Shown here: positions 42,452 to 52,057 of the stretch, piece by piece | Layout of the letters: the number at the start of each line of letters is the position of its first letter | How positions within the stretch are numbered: the first letter of the stretch is position 1 | Source of the DNA: Yaniella flava | GTDB taxonomy: Bacteria > Actinomycetota > Actinomycetes > Actinomycetales > Micrococcaceae | Assembly: GCF_039529295.1 (NCBI RefSeq) | Contig: NZ_BAAAMN010000020.1 | Location: forward strand, 1-64,000 | Direction: 5' to 3' | DNA length: 64,000 bases | Translations under genes and position numbers: made by a program | Notes under the pieces: generated by a model | What the model saw: only the letters and a program-made list of their open reading frames with translations | What the model was told of the DNA's origin: nothing | Database searches by the model: none

Positions 42452-43948
42452 TTACTGGTTTTGAGGGAAGCCAAGGTTGATGCCGCCGTGGGAGGGGTCC
42501 AACCACCGAGTGGTCACGGCCTTGCCACGGGTAAAGAAGTGCACGCCTTCGGTGCCGTGCGCGTGGGTGTCGCCGAATAGCGAGTTCTTCCAGCCACCGA
42601 ACGAATAATAGGCCATGGGAACCGGGATCGGAACGTTGACGCCGATCATCCCCACTTCGACCTCGTTTTCGAAGCGACGAGCTGCACCACCATCGTTGGT
42701 AAAGATTGCTGTGCCGTTGCCGTACGGGTTGGCGTTGATCAGTTCCAGACCCTCGTCGTAAGTATCGACGCGCAGGACGACCAACACGGGGCCGAAGATC
42801 TCGTCGGTGTAGATGCTCATATCGGTGGTGGCATGATCGAACAGCGTTGGGCCCAAGAAGAAGCCGTTGCCGTCAGCATCGTATTCTCCTTCACGACCAT
42901 CCACGACGACGGTAGCGCCTTCTTGTTCACCGGCATCGACGTAGCCGGCAACCTTATCGCGGTGCTCGGAGGTGACCAGCGGTCCCATATCGGTGCCGCG
43001 AGTACCATCACCGGTATTTAGTTTGCGCGCGCGTTCGGCAATCTTATCGACGACTTCATCGGCCACATCGCCGACGACCACGAGTGCGGAGATGGCCATG
43101 CAACGTTCCCCGGCAGAGCCGAAGCCTGCGTTGATGGCGTTATCGGCGACCAAGTCCAAGTCGGCGTCGGGGAGGACCAGCATGTGGTTCTTCGCGCCGC
43201 CCAGTGCCTGGACGCGTTTGCCGTGTGACGTCGCGGTTTCGTAGACGTATTTGGCGATCGGGGTCGAGCCGACAAACGAGACCGACTTGATGTCATCGTG
43301 CTCCAACAGCGCGTCGACGGCAGGCTTGCCACCGTGGACGACGTTGAAGACGCCCTCGGGCAGGCCGGCTTCTTTCCACAGCTCGGCTTCCCAGTTGACG
43401 GCTGACGGATCTTTTTCGGATGGTTTGATGACGACGGTGTTGCCCGCGGCGATGGCGATTGGGAAGAACCACATCGGCACCATGGCCGGGAAGTTGAACG
43501 GCGAGATGATGGCGACCGGGCCCAGCGGTTGACGCTTCGAATGGACATCGACGTTGGTGGAAGCGTTTTCGGTGAAGCTGCCCTTCAACAGGTGGGGCAT
43601 GTTGCACGCGAACTCAACGACCTCGAGCCCACGGGAGACCTCACCCAGCGCATCATCGAGTACTTTGCCATGCTCGGCGGTGATGAGTTGTGCGAGCTCT
43701 TCTTTGCGTTCATTGAGCAGTTCACGGTAGCGGAACAAAACCTGGGTGCGCTTGGACAGCGAGGTGTCGCGCCATGTTGGAAATGCTGCTTTTGCGGCGG
43801 CGACGGCTTCATCAACGGTGGCGTTGCCGGCCATCGCGACCTGACCGGACACCTCACCGGTGGCCGGGTTGGTGACATCAGTGCGTTCGACCGTCGTCTC
43901 GGCACCTTCGGTATAGGCGTTGTTGATCCAATGATTAATAGTGTTCAT
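42452..43948 (-). CDS. mmsA: CoA-acylating methylmalonate-semialdehyde dehydrogenase
   Basis: 498 residues. The MMSDH subgroup of aldehyde dehydrogenases is shown by GPVAIISPFNFPAMVPMWFF, GAKNHMLVLPDAD, and the catalytic Cys in GERCMAIS. It converts malonate or methylmalonate semialdehyde plus CoA and NAD+ to acetyl-CoA or propionyl-CoA and CO2, the last step of beta-alanine breakdown. I chose the ATG at 43948, with AAAGGATG upstream. It is nine bases from the aminotransferase start and divergent from the PucR gene, which probably regulates it. Confidence 0.92.
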   Translation of the reverse strand: MNTINHWINNAYTEGAETTVERTDVTNPATGEVSGQVAMAGNATVDEAVAAAKAAFPTWRDTSLSKRTQVLFRYRELLNERKEELAQLITAEHGKVLDDALGEVSRGLEVVEFACNMPHLLKGSFTENASTNVDVHSKRQPLGPVAIISPFNFPAMVPMWFFPIAIAAGNTVVIKPSEKDPSAVNWEAELWKEAGLPEGVFNVVHGGKPAVDALLEHDDIKSVSFVGSTPIAKYVYETATSHGKRVQALGGAKNHMLVLPDADLDLVADNAINAGFGSAGERCMAISALVVVGDVADEVVDKIAERARKLNTGDGTRGTDMGPLVTSEHRDKVAGYVDAGEQEGATVVVDGREGEYDADGNGFFLGPTLFDHATTDMSIYTDEIFGPVLVVLRVDTYDEGLELINANPYGNGTAIFTNDGGAARRFENEVEVGMIGVNVPIPVPMAYYSFGGWKNSLFGDTHAHGTEGVHFFTRGKAVTTRWLDPSHGGINLGFPQNQ

Positions 43949-44063
43949 GCAGATGCATCCTTTGCTCGCAGAAGGTCCAGTACCCTTCACTTTGCCCCGT
44001 GGGAGTCGCACATAACAGAGACAGCTTGTATGCGTTTTATCCATATGCCATTACACTGTGTAT

Positions 44064-45665
44064 ATGCTCCATGTCACAGTCGGTCAGGTCGTCGGTCTCG
44101 ATATTTTCCAAGAGGGCCACCCTGAACTGCTTTCTCAACCAGTCGCCGGTGCCCAGGACGAGTTGGTGCGTTGGATGCACATTCTGGAGACGGAACGCCC
44201 AGAGGGGTTGCTACCCGGTGGGGAGTTTGTACTCACCACCGCGACGTTTTTGGATCGGGCAGCCGGGGGAGTTCAAGGCGGGGTGGCGGCAGCAAACCGT
44301 TTCCTGGACACCATTGAGCAGACGGGGGCGGTGGCCGTCGCAGCAGAAATCCTCCCGGGTAGAGAACACATCGCGAACATACTCGCCGCGGCTGCTCGTC
44401 ATCGACGTTTTCCCATTTACCTTTTGCCCGGTCGCATTCGCTTCGTGGAACTGACTCAGACCATCCACGAAAATATTGCTGCCGCACGATTTCATGAGAT
44501 CGAAACAGATCGCCAAATCCACGAAACCTTTACCAGGCTGTCGGTTGGTTCAGCCTCGACCGATCGCATCGTGACCGAAGCAACGACGCTGCTCGGGTGT
44601 CAGGTCAAGTGGGAAACCGCCGAGGCGAAGAGCGATACCGTCGTCGTGGCGGAACATCCCGTGGTGGCCGGTGACGAAACCCTGGGGCGGTTGATCATCG
44701 TGGAGGGGTGCCAAGCGGATGCTTCTTTGGTCACCACCGTGCTGGAACGCGCCGCCCAAGCTCTCTCGATCTCCGTGTTAGCCAAGCGCTCGCAGGATGA
44801 GATCCGCAGGTCGACGGCTTCGTCGTTGTTCTATCAGCTTCGTGGTGGCACGGACTTATCTGAAGAGGAAGTGCTCTGGCGCCTCACCGAGACATCGGGG
44901 CGTCATGTGTTGTCCGAGGTGAAGTGGTTTCCGATGGTCGTGCGCATTCTGGGCGAAGACGCCGGCGAGGAGCTATTGAACCGGTGGTCGGGCATGCTGT
45001 TGGACGTGTTGGACAGCGTCGGGGATTCGCAGAAGGTATCGGTCTTTGCTGCCCGAAGTGAAATCGGTGTGGTCGATGTGCTGCTTCCGTTGGCCGATCC
45101 GGCAGCCCTGTCGAGTTTTGTGGAGGCGACTCGCGCCCGGTTTAGCGCCAGGCTTCGGGGACGAGGCGGGCTCGTGGCAGGGCTCGCATCGGAAGCGCCC
45201 TCAGCCAAAGCAGCGGTTGAACAGCTGTCGAATGCCGCCCAAATCGCTCAGGCTGCCCAAGCGTATGTTAAAGCAACGGGCCAGTCCCGCGCGTATTTTT
45301 TCGCCAAAGACTTGGGGTTGCGCGGTCTGCTGGCGACGCTGCAGGACGACGATCAACTCGTGGCGTTTGTTGCAACCGAATTGGCTGGCTTATCGAACAG
45401 CACTGGAAGCCGGCAGAGCTTCGAGAGCCGACTCGATTTCCTCGAGGCCGTGTTGACCTCGCATAATAAGGCCCAGCTTGCCCGCTCCCGCCACATGTCC
45501 AGGCCGGCGTTGTATTCGCAAATCAAACGACTGGAAACCGTGCTCGGGTATAGCTTGGAGGATGATGCCGAACAAAACACCGCTCTGCATTTGGCCGTGA
45601 TGGCATATCGTATGAACCCCAACACGATGTATGGGGTCTTACACAGCCGCAGCACTGCCGGTTAG
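44064..45665 (+). CDS. PucR family transcriptional regulator
   Basis: 533 residues. The N-terminal PucR sensor domain (about 1-130) begins LHVTVGQVVGLDIFQEGHPE. A middle GGDEF-like/CdaR region follows, and the C-terminus ends in a PucR-type HTH: LARSRHMSRPALYSQIKRLE with YSLEDDAEQNTALHLAV. PucR proteins activate purine or pyrimidine degradation genes in response to a pathway compound. The gene is divergent from mmsA with 115 bases between starts, where its operator should lie. A GTG six bases upstream is an alternative start. Its 3' end overlaps the permease gene by four bases. Confidence 0.9.
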   Translation: MLHVTVGQVVGLDIFQEGHPELLSQPVAGAQDELVRWMHILETERPEGLLPGGEFVLTTATFLDRAAGGVQGGVAAANRFLDTIEQTGAVAVAAEILPGREHIANILAAAARHRRFPIYLLPGRIRFVELTQTIHENIAAARFHEIETDRQIHETFTRLSVGSASTDRIVTEATTLLGCQVKWETAEAKSDTVVVAEHPVVAGDETLGRLIIVEGCQADASLVTTVLERAAQALSISVLAKRSQDEIRRSTASSLFYQLRGGTDLSEEEVLWRLTETSGRHVLSEVKWFPMVVRILGEDAGEELLNRWSGMLLDVLDSVGDSQKVSVFAARSEIGVVDVLLPLADPAALSSFVEATRARFSARLRGRGGLVAGLASEAPSAKAAVEQLSNAAQIAQAAQAYVKATGQSRAYFFAKDLGLRGLLATLQDDDQLVAFVATELAGLSNSTGSRQSFESRLDFLEAVLTSHNKAQLARSRHMSRPALYSQIKRLETVLGYSLEDDAEQNTALHLAVMAYRMNPNTMYGVLHSRSTAG

Positions 45666-46993
45666 GCTTTGTCCATTTCTTGTTCGACGGCGTGCTGTGA
45701 TGCGATGCGTGTGCCTCGTGCTTTGCCGATACTGTTCATCACGTGATAGATCGCAAGGGCTGCGAAACTTCCGATGGCGATGCCTTCGAAGACGATTTCC
45801 CCGAAGACCATGGTGAAGTTTGCCACCGAGATGATCAGTGGTACACCGCCGACCGCGAGGTTGATTGGGTCGGCGAAATCGACGCCATTTTGCATCCAAA
45901 TGCGGACACCCAGAATCGCAATCATGCCGTACAGAACCGTGCCGGCTCCGCCGAGGACCCCTTGTGGCAGCGTGGCGATCAGCGCACCGAATTTCGGTAG
46001 CAGGGCCAGACCGATAGCGAAGAAGCCGGCAACCCAGTAGGCGGCGGTGGAATACACGCGGGACGCAGCCATCACACCAATGTTCTCAGCGTAGGTGGTG
46101 GTTCCGATACCGCCCCCGGCGCCGGCCACCACGGTAGCGGCACCGTCGGCCAGCAACGCACGACCAACGACAGGGTCTAGGTCCCGTTTGGTCATGACTT
46201 CGACGGATTTCACGTGTCCATAGTTCTCAGCGATCAACACGAGTACCACGGGAACGAAGAGCCCGACGACGCCGATATGAAACGTCGGAGCGGTGAATTC
46301 GGGCAGCCCAAACCAGGCGGCTTCACCAACCGGTGCAAAATCCACCTCGCCGAGTATGACCGCCACAATGTAGCCGACCACCACACCGACCAAGACGGAC
46401 AACCGGCCCAAGATGCCACGGAAGAGAACACCCGCGATGAGCATGGCCGCGATCGTCACGGTGGCGGTCACTGGCCCCGCGTTGACGTTGTCCCAGGCGC
46501 TCGGCGCCAGGTTCAAACCAATGAGTGCGACCACTGAACCGGTGACCACAGGCGGCATGATGAGTTCGATCCACTTCGCCCCGGCGAAATGGACGACGAC
46601 CCCGACGAGCGCCAGTGTCGCACCGGTCATGATGACACCACCCACGGCGCCGCCCATGCCGTAGGTGCCGACTGAAGCCATGATCGGTGCAATGAATGCA
46701 AACGATGGCCCCAAATATGATGGGACTTTCCCGGCGGTGATGATCAAAAACAGGATCGTACCGATACCCGAGAAGAATATGACGGTTGTGGGTGGGAACC
46801 CGGTGATCAGTGGGACGAGGACGGTTGCACCGAACATGGCCACGACATGCTGCATGCCGATACCCAAGGTGCGGAACCAGCCCAAGCGTTCGTCGGGAGC
46901 TACCACGTCTCCCGGTGTCACGGTTTTTCCGTCGCCGTGAAGTTTCCAACCGAGACCGGGGATAATTTGCCGAGGCTTTGAGTTTGTACTCAT
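45662..46993 (-). CDS. Uracil/xanthine permease, NCS2 (NAT) family
   Basis: 443 residues with about 12-14 membrane helices. The uracil-permease start is visible (GMQHVVAMFGATVLVPLITG), followed by GPSFAFIAPI and the NAT signature GALLADGAATVVAGAGGG region with GIGTTTYAENIGVMA. It imports uracil with protons. It belongs to the pyrimidine locus and heads toward the PucR gene. I chose the ATG at 46993, three codons in, after AGGAAG. A uracil specificity (UraA-like) is more likely than xanthine given the LADGAATV/TTTYAENIG pattern and context. Confidence 0.9.
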   Translation of the reverse strand: MSTNSKPRQIIPGLGWKLHGDGKTVTPGDVVAPDERLGWFRTLGIGMQHVVAMFGATVLVPLITGFPPTTVIFFSGIGTILFLIITAGKVPSYLGPSFAFIAPIMASVGTYGMGGAVGGVIMTGATLALVGVVVHFAGAKWIELIMPPVVTGSVVALIGLNLAPSAWDNVNAGPVTATVTIAAMLIAGVLFRGILGRLSVLVGVVVGYIVAVILGEVDFAPVGEAAWFGLPEFTAPTFHIGVVGLFVPVVLVLIAENYGHVKSVEVMTKRDLDPVVGRALLADGAATVVAGAGGGIGTTTYAENIGVMAASRVYSTAAYWVAGFFAIGLALLPKFGALIATLPQGVLGGAGTVLYGMIAILGVRIWMQNGVDFADPINLAVGGVPLIISVANFTMVFGEIVFEGIAIGSFAALAIYHVMNSIGKARGTRIASQHAVEQEMDKA

Positions 46994-47031
46994 GAGGATC
47001 AACTTCCTTCGTGCCTGCCTAAGGCAAGGCC

Positions 47032-48060
47032 TTATGATGTGGCCTGGATGTGCTCGGCAAACTCGGGGATGACCGATTCACCGTAGACGCGCAGCGTCTC
47101 TTCTTTATTATCGTGGTCCAAATATCCGGCGAACTGGGTCATGCCGAGCTCTTCGAGCTGCTTGAGTTTTGCGATGTGTTCTTCCACGGTGCCGATCATG
47201 CAGAACCGTTCTACGATCTCATCGGGCACAAAATCCACGTGGCTATTCCCTGATCGGCCGTGTTCGTTGTAGTCGTAGTCTTGGCGACCCTTGATGTAAT
47301 CGGTCAAGGCACGGGGGACCTCGCTGTCCGAACCGTAGCGGGACACAATATCGGCGACGTGGTTGCCGACCATCCCACCGAACCAGCGACATTGCTCAAT
47401 CGCGTGCTCACGAGATTCCTGGGTGCCGTCAGTGATGTAGAACGGTGCGGCGACACAGAAGGCGATGTCATCGGGGTTGCGTCCGGCATTGGCTGCGGCT
47501 TCGCGGACGGTCTTGATCATCCATGCGGCAATTTCGACGTCGCCACACTGCAGAATGAAGCCATCGCCGACTTCTCCGGCGATAGCTAGCGCCTTGGGAC
47601 CGTAGGCGCCGACCCAGACTTCTGTCTCAGATTTTTGTGACCATGGAAACCGGATGGTGGCATCATTAATTTCCGTGGCACGAGAGTTCGACAGGTCCTT
47701 GATGACCTCGATGGAGCGACGGAACTCTTGCATGCCGACGGGCTTTTTCTTCATGACTCGCAGCGACGAGTCGCCACGACCGATACCGCAGATGGTGCGA
47801 TTGCCGAAGTGGTGGTTCAGCGTTGCAAAGGTCGAGGCTGTCACGGTCACATCGCGGGTGGCCGGGTTAGTCACCATGGGACCGACCGTCAACCGGCTGG
47901 TCCGATCTAAGATCAGCGAGTGCACCACGTATGGCTCGAGCCAGAGGATGTGGGAATCATAGGTCCAAAAGTGACTGAATTTGTGCTCTTCAGCCTGTTG
48001 CGCCAAAGAGATGATGCGGGCTGCGGGGGCATTGACTTGTGCGACGGCTCCAAAATCCAT
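47032..48060 (-). CDS. LLM-class flavin/F420-dependent oxidoreductase (CPS_4043-like), candidate uracil reductase
   Basis: 342 residues of the luciferase-like fold. The protein resembles the CPS_4043/TIGR03842 group: DFGAVAQVNAPAARIISLAQ at the start, WTYDSHILWLEPYVVHSLI, TNPATRDVTVTASTFATLNH, and CGIGRGDSSLRVM. It has a strong ribosome site (AAGGAGCC) and lies 55 bases downstream of the dihydropyrimidinase gene, in the same direction. No classical dihydropyrimidine dehydrogenase is in the window although all later steps are. I infer that this enzyme may reduce uracil/thymine to the dihydro form, or oxidise a related compound. The cofactor (F420 or FMN) is not decided. Confidence 0.75.
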   Translation of the reverse strand: MDFGAVAQVNAPAARIISLAQQAEEHKFSHFWTYDSHILWLEPYVVHSLILDRTSRLTVGPMVTNPATRDVTVTASTFATLNHHFGNRTICGIGRGDSSLRVMKKKPVGMQEFRRSIEVIKDLSNSRATEINDATIRFPWSQKSETEVWVGAYGPKALAIAGEVGDGFILQCGDVEIAAWMIKTVREAAANAGRNPDDIAFCVAAPFYITDGTQESREHAIEQCRWFGGMVGNHVADIVSRYGSDSEVPRALTDYIKGRQDYDYNEHGRSGNSHVDFVPDEIVERFCMIGTVEEHIAKLKQLEELGMTQFAGYLDHDNKEETLRVYGESVIPEFAEHIQATS

Positions 48061-48115
48061 GAGATTGGCTCCTTTTCATTTGCAGGGTGTGGGCAGTGAG
48101 AGGGATGAATCGGGT

Positions 48116-49531
48116 TTAGATGAGTGCTTGGCTGAGGCCACGTTTGATGAACTGTCCATGGCTCTTGGTGCCGTGGTATTGACCATCCGAGATCAGTACT
48201 TTGCCCCGGGACATGGTGACATCGACGTGGCCTTCGATTTCAAAGCCTTCCCAGGCCGAGTAGTCCATATTCATGTGGTGTGTTTTCTCAACGCCAATGG
48301 ACGTGTGTCCATTCGGGTCGTAGATGACGATGTCGGCGTCTGCTCCGGGTTGGATGACGCCTTTTTTGCCGTACATGCCGAACATCCTGGCAGGCGTCGT
48401 GGAGATCAGTTCGACCCAGCGTGGCAGGGAGATGCGTCCGTCGACCACACCCTGGTAGAGCAGATCGACCCGGTGTTCGATGGAGCCGATGCCATTGGGG
48501 ATGGACCGGAAGTCATCTTTGCCGAGTTCCTTTTGGTCTTTCATACAGAATGGGCAGTGGTCGGTCGAGACCATCTGCAGGTCGTTGGTCCGCAGGCCCT
48601 GCCACATAGCGTCCTGGTGGCCTTCGCTTTCGGCACGCAGTGGAGTGGAGCATACCCACTTTGCGCCTTCGAAATCTCCCCATTGCTCGGAGCTGGCGCC
48701 CAATTGCTTTTCGAGTGACAGATAGAGATACTGCGGGCAGGTTTCAGCAAACACGTTCTTGCCTTTATCACGGGCCCAAGCGATCTGTTCCAGCGCCTGT
48801 TTGGCACCTACATGGACGATGTACAGTGGGGTGTCGGTCAGATCGGCCAGCATGATGGCCCGGTGGGTGGCTTCTTCTTCCATCTGCCAGGCGCGGGCAA
48901 GGCCGTGATAATACGGGGTGGACTTGCCCTGGGCCACGAGCTGTTCGGCAAGGACGTCGATGGCCGGGCCGTTTTCTGCGTGCATCATGGTCATCATGCC
49001 CAGCTCGCGGGCTTTTTGCATGGCCCGCACTATTTGGGCGTCATCAGCGTAGAAAACCCCGGGGTAGGCCATGAACATTTTATACGAGCTGACGCCTTCA
49101 TCGACCAGCGATTCCATGGCCTTGAGCGACTCGTCGTCGACACCACCGATGACCTGGTGGAAACTGTAATCCACCGCGCTGTTGCCTGCTGCCAGCCCGT
49201 GCCAGGTTTCTAAGGCGTCTTGGACACGTTCGCCCTGTTTTTGGATGGCAAAGTCGATAATGCTGGTGGTACCACCCCAGGCGGCCGCGCGAGTACCGGT
49301 TTCAAACGTGTCGCTGGCATAGGTGCCGCCGAACGGCATTTCCATATGCGTGTGGGCGTCGATGCCACCCGGGACGACGTATTTTCCGGCAGCATTGATG
49401 ACGTGGTCAGCTTGCACGTCCGTGGTGCCGGGGCTGAAGAGGGCGACGATCTTCTCAGCGTCGACGAGTACATCGGCTTGTGCGGTTCCGGTCGCATTGA
49501 TCACGGTTCCGTTGGTGATCAGAGTCTTCAT
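48116..49531 (-). CDS. Dihydropyrimidinase (hydantoinase family)
   Basis: 471 residues. The amidohydrolase metal sites are present: GGIDAHTHMEMPFGG (HxH), the lysine to be carbamylated in GVSSYKMFMAYPGVF (about 150), YIVHVGAK, and later STDHCPF (Asp). It opens dihydrouracil to N-carbamoyl-beta-alanine and also acts on hydantoins. The terminal MSRGKVLISDGQYHG is typical. GGAG precedes the ATG. It sits between the carbamoyl hydrolases and the LLM enzyme. Confidence 0.92.
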   Translation of the reverse strand: MKTLITNGTVINATGTAQADVLVDAEKIVALFSPGTTDVQADHVINAAGKYVVPGGIDAHTHMEMPFGGTYASDTFETGTRAAAWGGTTSIIDFAIQKQGERVQDALETWHGLAAGNSAVDYSFHQVIGGVDDESLKAMESLVDEGVSSYKMFMAYPGVFYADDAQIVRAMQKARELGMMTMMHAENGPAIDVLAEQLVAQGKSTPYYHGLARAWQMEEEATHRAIMLADLTDTPLYIVHVGAKQALEQIAWARDKGKNVFAETCPQYLYLSLEKQLGASSEQWGDFEGAKWVCSTPLRAESEGHQDAMWQGLRTNDLQMVSTDHCPFCMKDQKELGKDDFRSIPNGIGSIEHRVDLLYQGVVDGRISLPRWVELISTTPARMFGMYGKKGVIQPGADADIVIYDPNGHTSIGVEKTHHMNMDYSAWEGFEIEGHVDVTMSRGKVLISDGQYHGTKSHGQFIKRGLSQALI

Positions 49532-49592
49532 AGGTTTTTCTCCTTGTGGCCAGAGTGGGTTTCAAAGTGTTGTGCTCAGTGAGCTGCTCCGT

Positions 49593-50441
49593 TTACGGTG
49601 CGACGATCGCGTCATAGGTGTCTGGGCGACGGTCGCGGTAGAACTGCCATTCGTTGCGTGCTTCTCGCACCAGGTCCATATCCAAATCGCGCACCAGCAG
49701 GCCTTCTTCTTGGGTCGAGCCGCGCTCTCCGACGTCGTTGCCTCGGGGATCGGCCACGTAGGAGCTACCGTAGAAGTCCACGGCCAGCTCACCGTACTCG
49801 TTGTCCTCGCGACCGACTCGGTTGGGGACCACCACAAAGTAGCCGTTGGCTGCTGCCGCGGTGGGCTGTTCCAACTCCCAGAGACGGTTCGATAAACCGG
49901 GTTTTGCCGCATTGGGGTTAAACACAATTTGGGCGCCTGCCAACCCGAGCATCCGCCATCCTTCAGGGAAGTGACGGTCGTAGCAGATGGCGACCCCGAT
50001 TTTGCCGATGGCGGTATCAAAGACTGGCCATCCGAGGTTGCCGGGACGGAAGTAGAACTTTTCGTAGAAGTTATCGACGTGCGGGATATGATTTTTGCGG
50101 TAGGTGCCCACGATCGAACCATCCGAGTCCACAACCACAGCAGAGTTGTAGTAGACGCCGGGTTGTTCTTCTTCGTAGATCGGTAGGATCATGACTAATG
50201 AGAGCTCTTTTGCCAAGGCAGCGAAGCGGGTGACGATCGGCCCATCAGCCGGCTCCGCCAGGTCGTAGTATTTACGTTCTTCTGTGATCCCGAAGTAGGG
50301 GCCGTAGAAGAGTTCTTGGAAACAGATCGCTTGAGCACCTTCGGCAGCGGCACGGCGCGCGAAATCCTCGTGCTTGTCCAGCATGGATTCTTGATCGCCG
50401 GTCCAGGTGGTTTGACTCAACGCTACGCGTACTGTGTTCAT
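49593..50441 (-). CDS. Nitrilase-superfamily carbamoyl amidase (beta-ureidopropionase-like)
   Basis: 282 residues. The nitrilase triad is visible: Glu in CFQELFYGPYFG, Lys in TYRKNHIPHVDNFYEKFYF, Cys in GVAICYDRHFPEGWR. The FYEKFYFRPG stretch is typical of N-carbamylputrescine amidase/beta-ureidopropionase relatives. In this locus it should hydrolyse N-carbamoyl-beta-alanine to beta-alanine, CO2 and NH3. I chose the ATG at 50441, preceded by AAAGGAG. A second, unrelated candidate for the same step is the next gene upstream. Confidence 0.88.
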   Translation of the reverse strand: MNTVRVALSQTTWTGDQESMLDKHEDFARRAAAEGAQAICFQELFYGPYFGITEERKYYDLAEPADGPIVTRFAALAKELSLVMILPIYEEEQPGVYYNSAVVVDSDGSIVGTYRKNHIPHVDNFYEKFYFRPGNLGWPVFDTAIGKIGVAICYDRHFPEGWRMLGLAGAQIVFNPNAAKPGLSNRLWELEQPTAAAANGYFVVVPNRVGREDNEYGELAVDFYGSSYVADPRGNDVGERGSTQEEGLLVRDLDMDLVREARNEWQFYRDRRPDTYDAIVAP

Positions 50442-50476
50442 GGACGCTCCTTTCGTGGAGAACATTGGGTGTGTGG

Positions 50477-51778
50477 TTATTCAGTCAGTGAGCCGCCGGG
50501 TTCGACCTCTGCTAATTCACCGCTGATCATGCGGGAGACCAGATTCGTGAGCACTCTCAAGCCGGTGACGAGGTCCTCGTCGGATGTGAATTCACGTTCG
50601 CAATGTGAGACGCCGTCGACGGAGGGGACGAATAACATCACGCTTGGGGTGACCCGATTGAGCGCGACCGAGTCGTGTCCGGCCAGGGTGGCCATCACAC
50701 GCGACTCTTCGCCCTCGTCGATGGCGGCTTTTTCGCCCAGTGCCACCGCGTCCTCGGGGAAGCGTTGAACCGGGCGAATATCAAAGTCTTCAGCATCAAT
50801 GGTGACCGAGCGTCTGGTGGCTAATCGATCCATCCGCTCAAGCAGCAGGGTTCGTGCACGCAGCACGTCTGCTTTGTCGTCGGCACGGATGTCGACCACG
50901 AGATCTACTTGACGCGGCACGACGATGGGGGAGTTCGGTTCGACATCGAATTTACCGACCGAGGTGACAATTGTTTCGGGCTCGAAGTCGTCGACGAGTT
51001 CTTCGACCATGATCACCACGTGTGACGCGGCCACGAGTGCATCGCGACGATCCGACATCAGCGTGGCACCGGTATGGGATTGTTCGCCGGTGACGGTGAC
51101 TAGCAGTTTCTGGGTGTACCAACTGCGGTCTACGACCCCGATGGGTATGCCAGCACGTTCCAGCCGTCTGCCCTGCTCGATATGGATCTCCGCGTACCCA
51201 GCGACGGGCAGGTCGATCGCGGTTCCGCGTCGCTTCGTGTGGGTGAGGGCCTCTTCGACGGTCACACCGTCCGGGTCCGTGGTTTGCAGAGTTTTTTCGA
51301 GGTCGAATAAGCCAACAAACACCGAACTGCCCATAATCGATGGCGGGAACCGGCTACCTTCTTCGTTGAACCAGTCGACGACGGCAATGTTTGTTTGTGG
51401 GGCAATGAGCTCGTCGGTGACGGCTTGATCGACCGCCGATGCCGCATGGAGCGCCGCGATCACACCGTAGGTGCCGTCAAATCGTCCGCCCAGCGGCTGG
51501 CTATCCAGATGGGATCCGACGAGCACGAAGGGGGCACCTGGCACCCATTCTTTGAGGGCAAAGATATTGCCGATTTCATCGGTGACGACGTTGAAACCTC
51601 GCGCGACCGCCTGTTCTTCGATCCAATCTCGTACCGCGCCGTGTTCGTCACTGCCGGCTTGGCGATCAATCCCGTTCTTGTCCGTCGCGCCGTAGATGGT
51701 GGTGTGGTGAAAATCTGATAGGAACCGCTCGGCGTCGAGCCCGAATCGTGTGGAGTTATTGTTGGAGGTGTTGGTCAA
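50477..51778 (-). CDS. Zn-dependent M20-family hydantoinase/carbamoylase (N-carbamoyl amino acid hydrolase-like)
   Basis: 433 residues. The M20 signatures of the AllC/HyuC/beta-ureidopropionase group are visible: FVLVGSHLDSQPLGGRFDG (His and Asp metal ligands), VDWFNEEGSRFPPS (Glu), YAEIHIEQGRRLE (His), and SVDGVSHCEREF near the end. A TTG start has AGGAAG upstream. The group removes the N-carbamoyl group of beta-alanine or L-amino acids, or acts on allantoate. With the dihydropyrimidinase and nitrilase-type enzyme it gives two possible ureidopropionases in one operon. Confidence 0.88.
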   Translation of the reverse strand: MTNTSNNNSTRFGLDAERFLSDFHHTTIYGATDKNGIDRQAGSDEHGAVRDWIEEQAVARGFNVVTDEIGNIFALKEWVPGAPFVLVGSHLDSQPLGGRFDGTYGVIAALHAASAVDQAVTDELIAPQTNIAVVDWFNEEGSRFPPSIMGSSVFVGLFDLEKTLQTTDPDGVTVEEALTHTKRRGTAIDLPVAGYAEIHIEQGRRLERAGIPIGVVDRSWYTQKLLVTVTGEQSHTGATLMSDRRDALVAASHVVIMVEELVDDFEPETIVTSVGKFDVEPNSPIVVPRQVDLVVDIRADDKADVLRARTLLLERMDRLATRRSVTIDAEDFDIRPVQRFPEDAVALGEKAAIDEGEESRVMATLAGHDSVALNRVTPSVMLFVPSVDGVSHCEREFTSDEDLVTGLRVLTNLVSRMISGELAEVEPGGSLTE

Positions 51779-51987
51779 GGTGTCTTCCTACATTCTCTGG
51801 CGGGCCGAAGAAAGTGTCCTTCGCGAAGGCGCGGAGCAGATACGCGCTTTTTCATATCTCCGGCCGGGTGCGTTATTTACTATCTGACACCCATACTCGC
51901 GTAAGTGAGATGTGAATCACAGTGACAAGGTGTAAGACTTCATTCAAGGATTTCTTACATACTGTTCTGCGTATGCTGCCGTTAAAT

Positions 51988-52027
51988 ACTTGTGGGGACG
52001 AACCTCAAAAGGTTCATCCCCACAAGT
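51988..52027 (-). terminator. Long near-perfect hairpin after the TRAP operon
   Basis: Arms 51988-52005 (ACTTGTGGGGACGAACCT) and 52010-52027 pair with one mismatch around a CAAA loop, giving an 18-base stem. It lies about 30 bases after the stop of the TRAP binding-protein gene in the direction of transcription. The U-tract is short, so termination strength is uncertain, but mRNA 3'-end protection is likely. Confidence 0.6.
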
Positions 52028-52057
52028 GGTGTGCTAGCTATTCGCTAGGTGTGTGTT

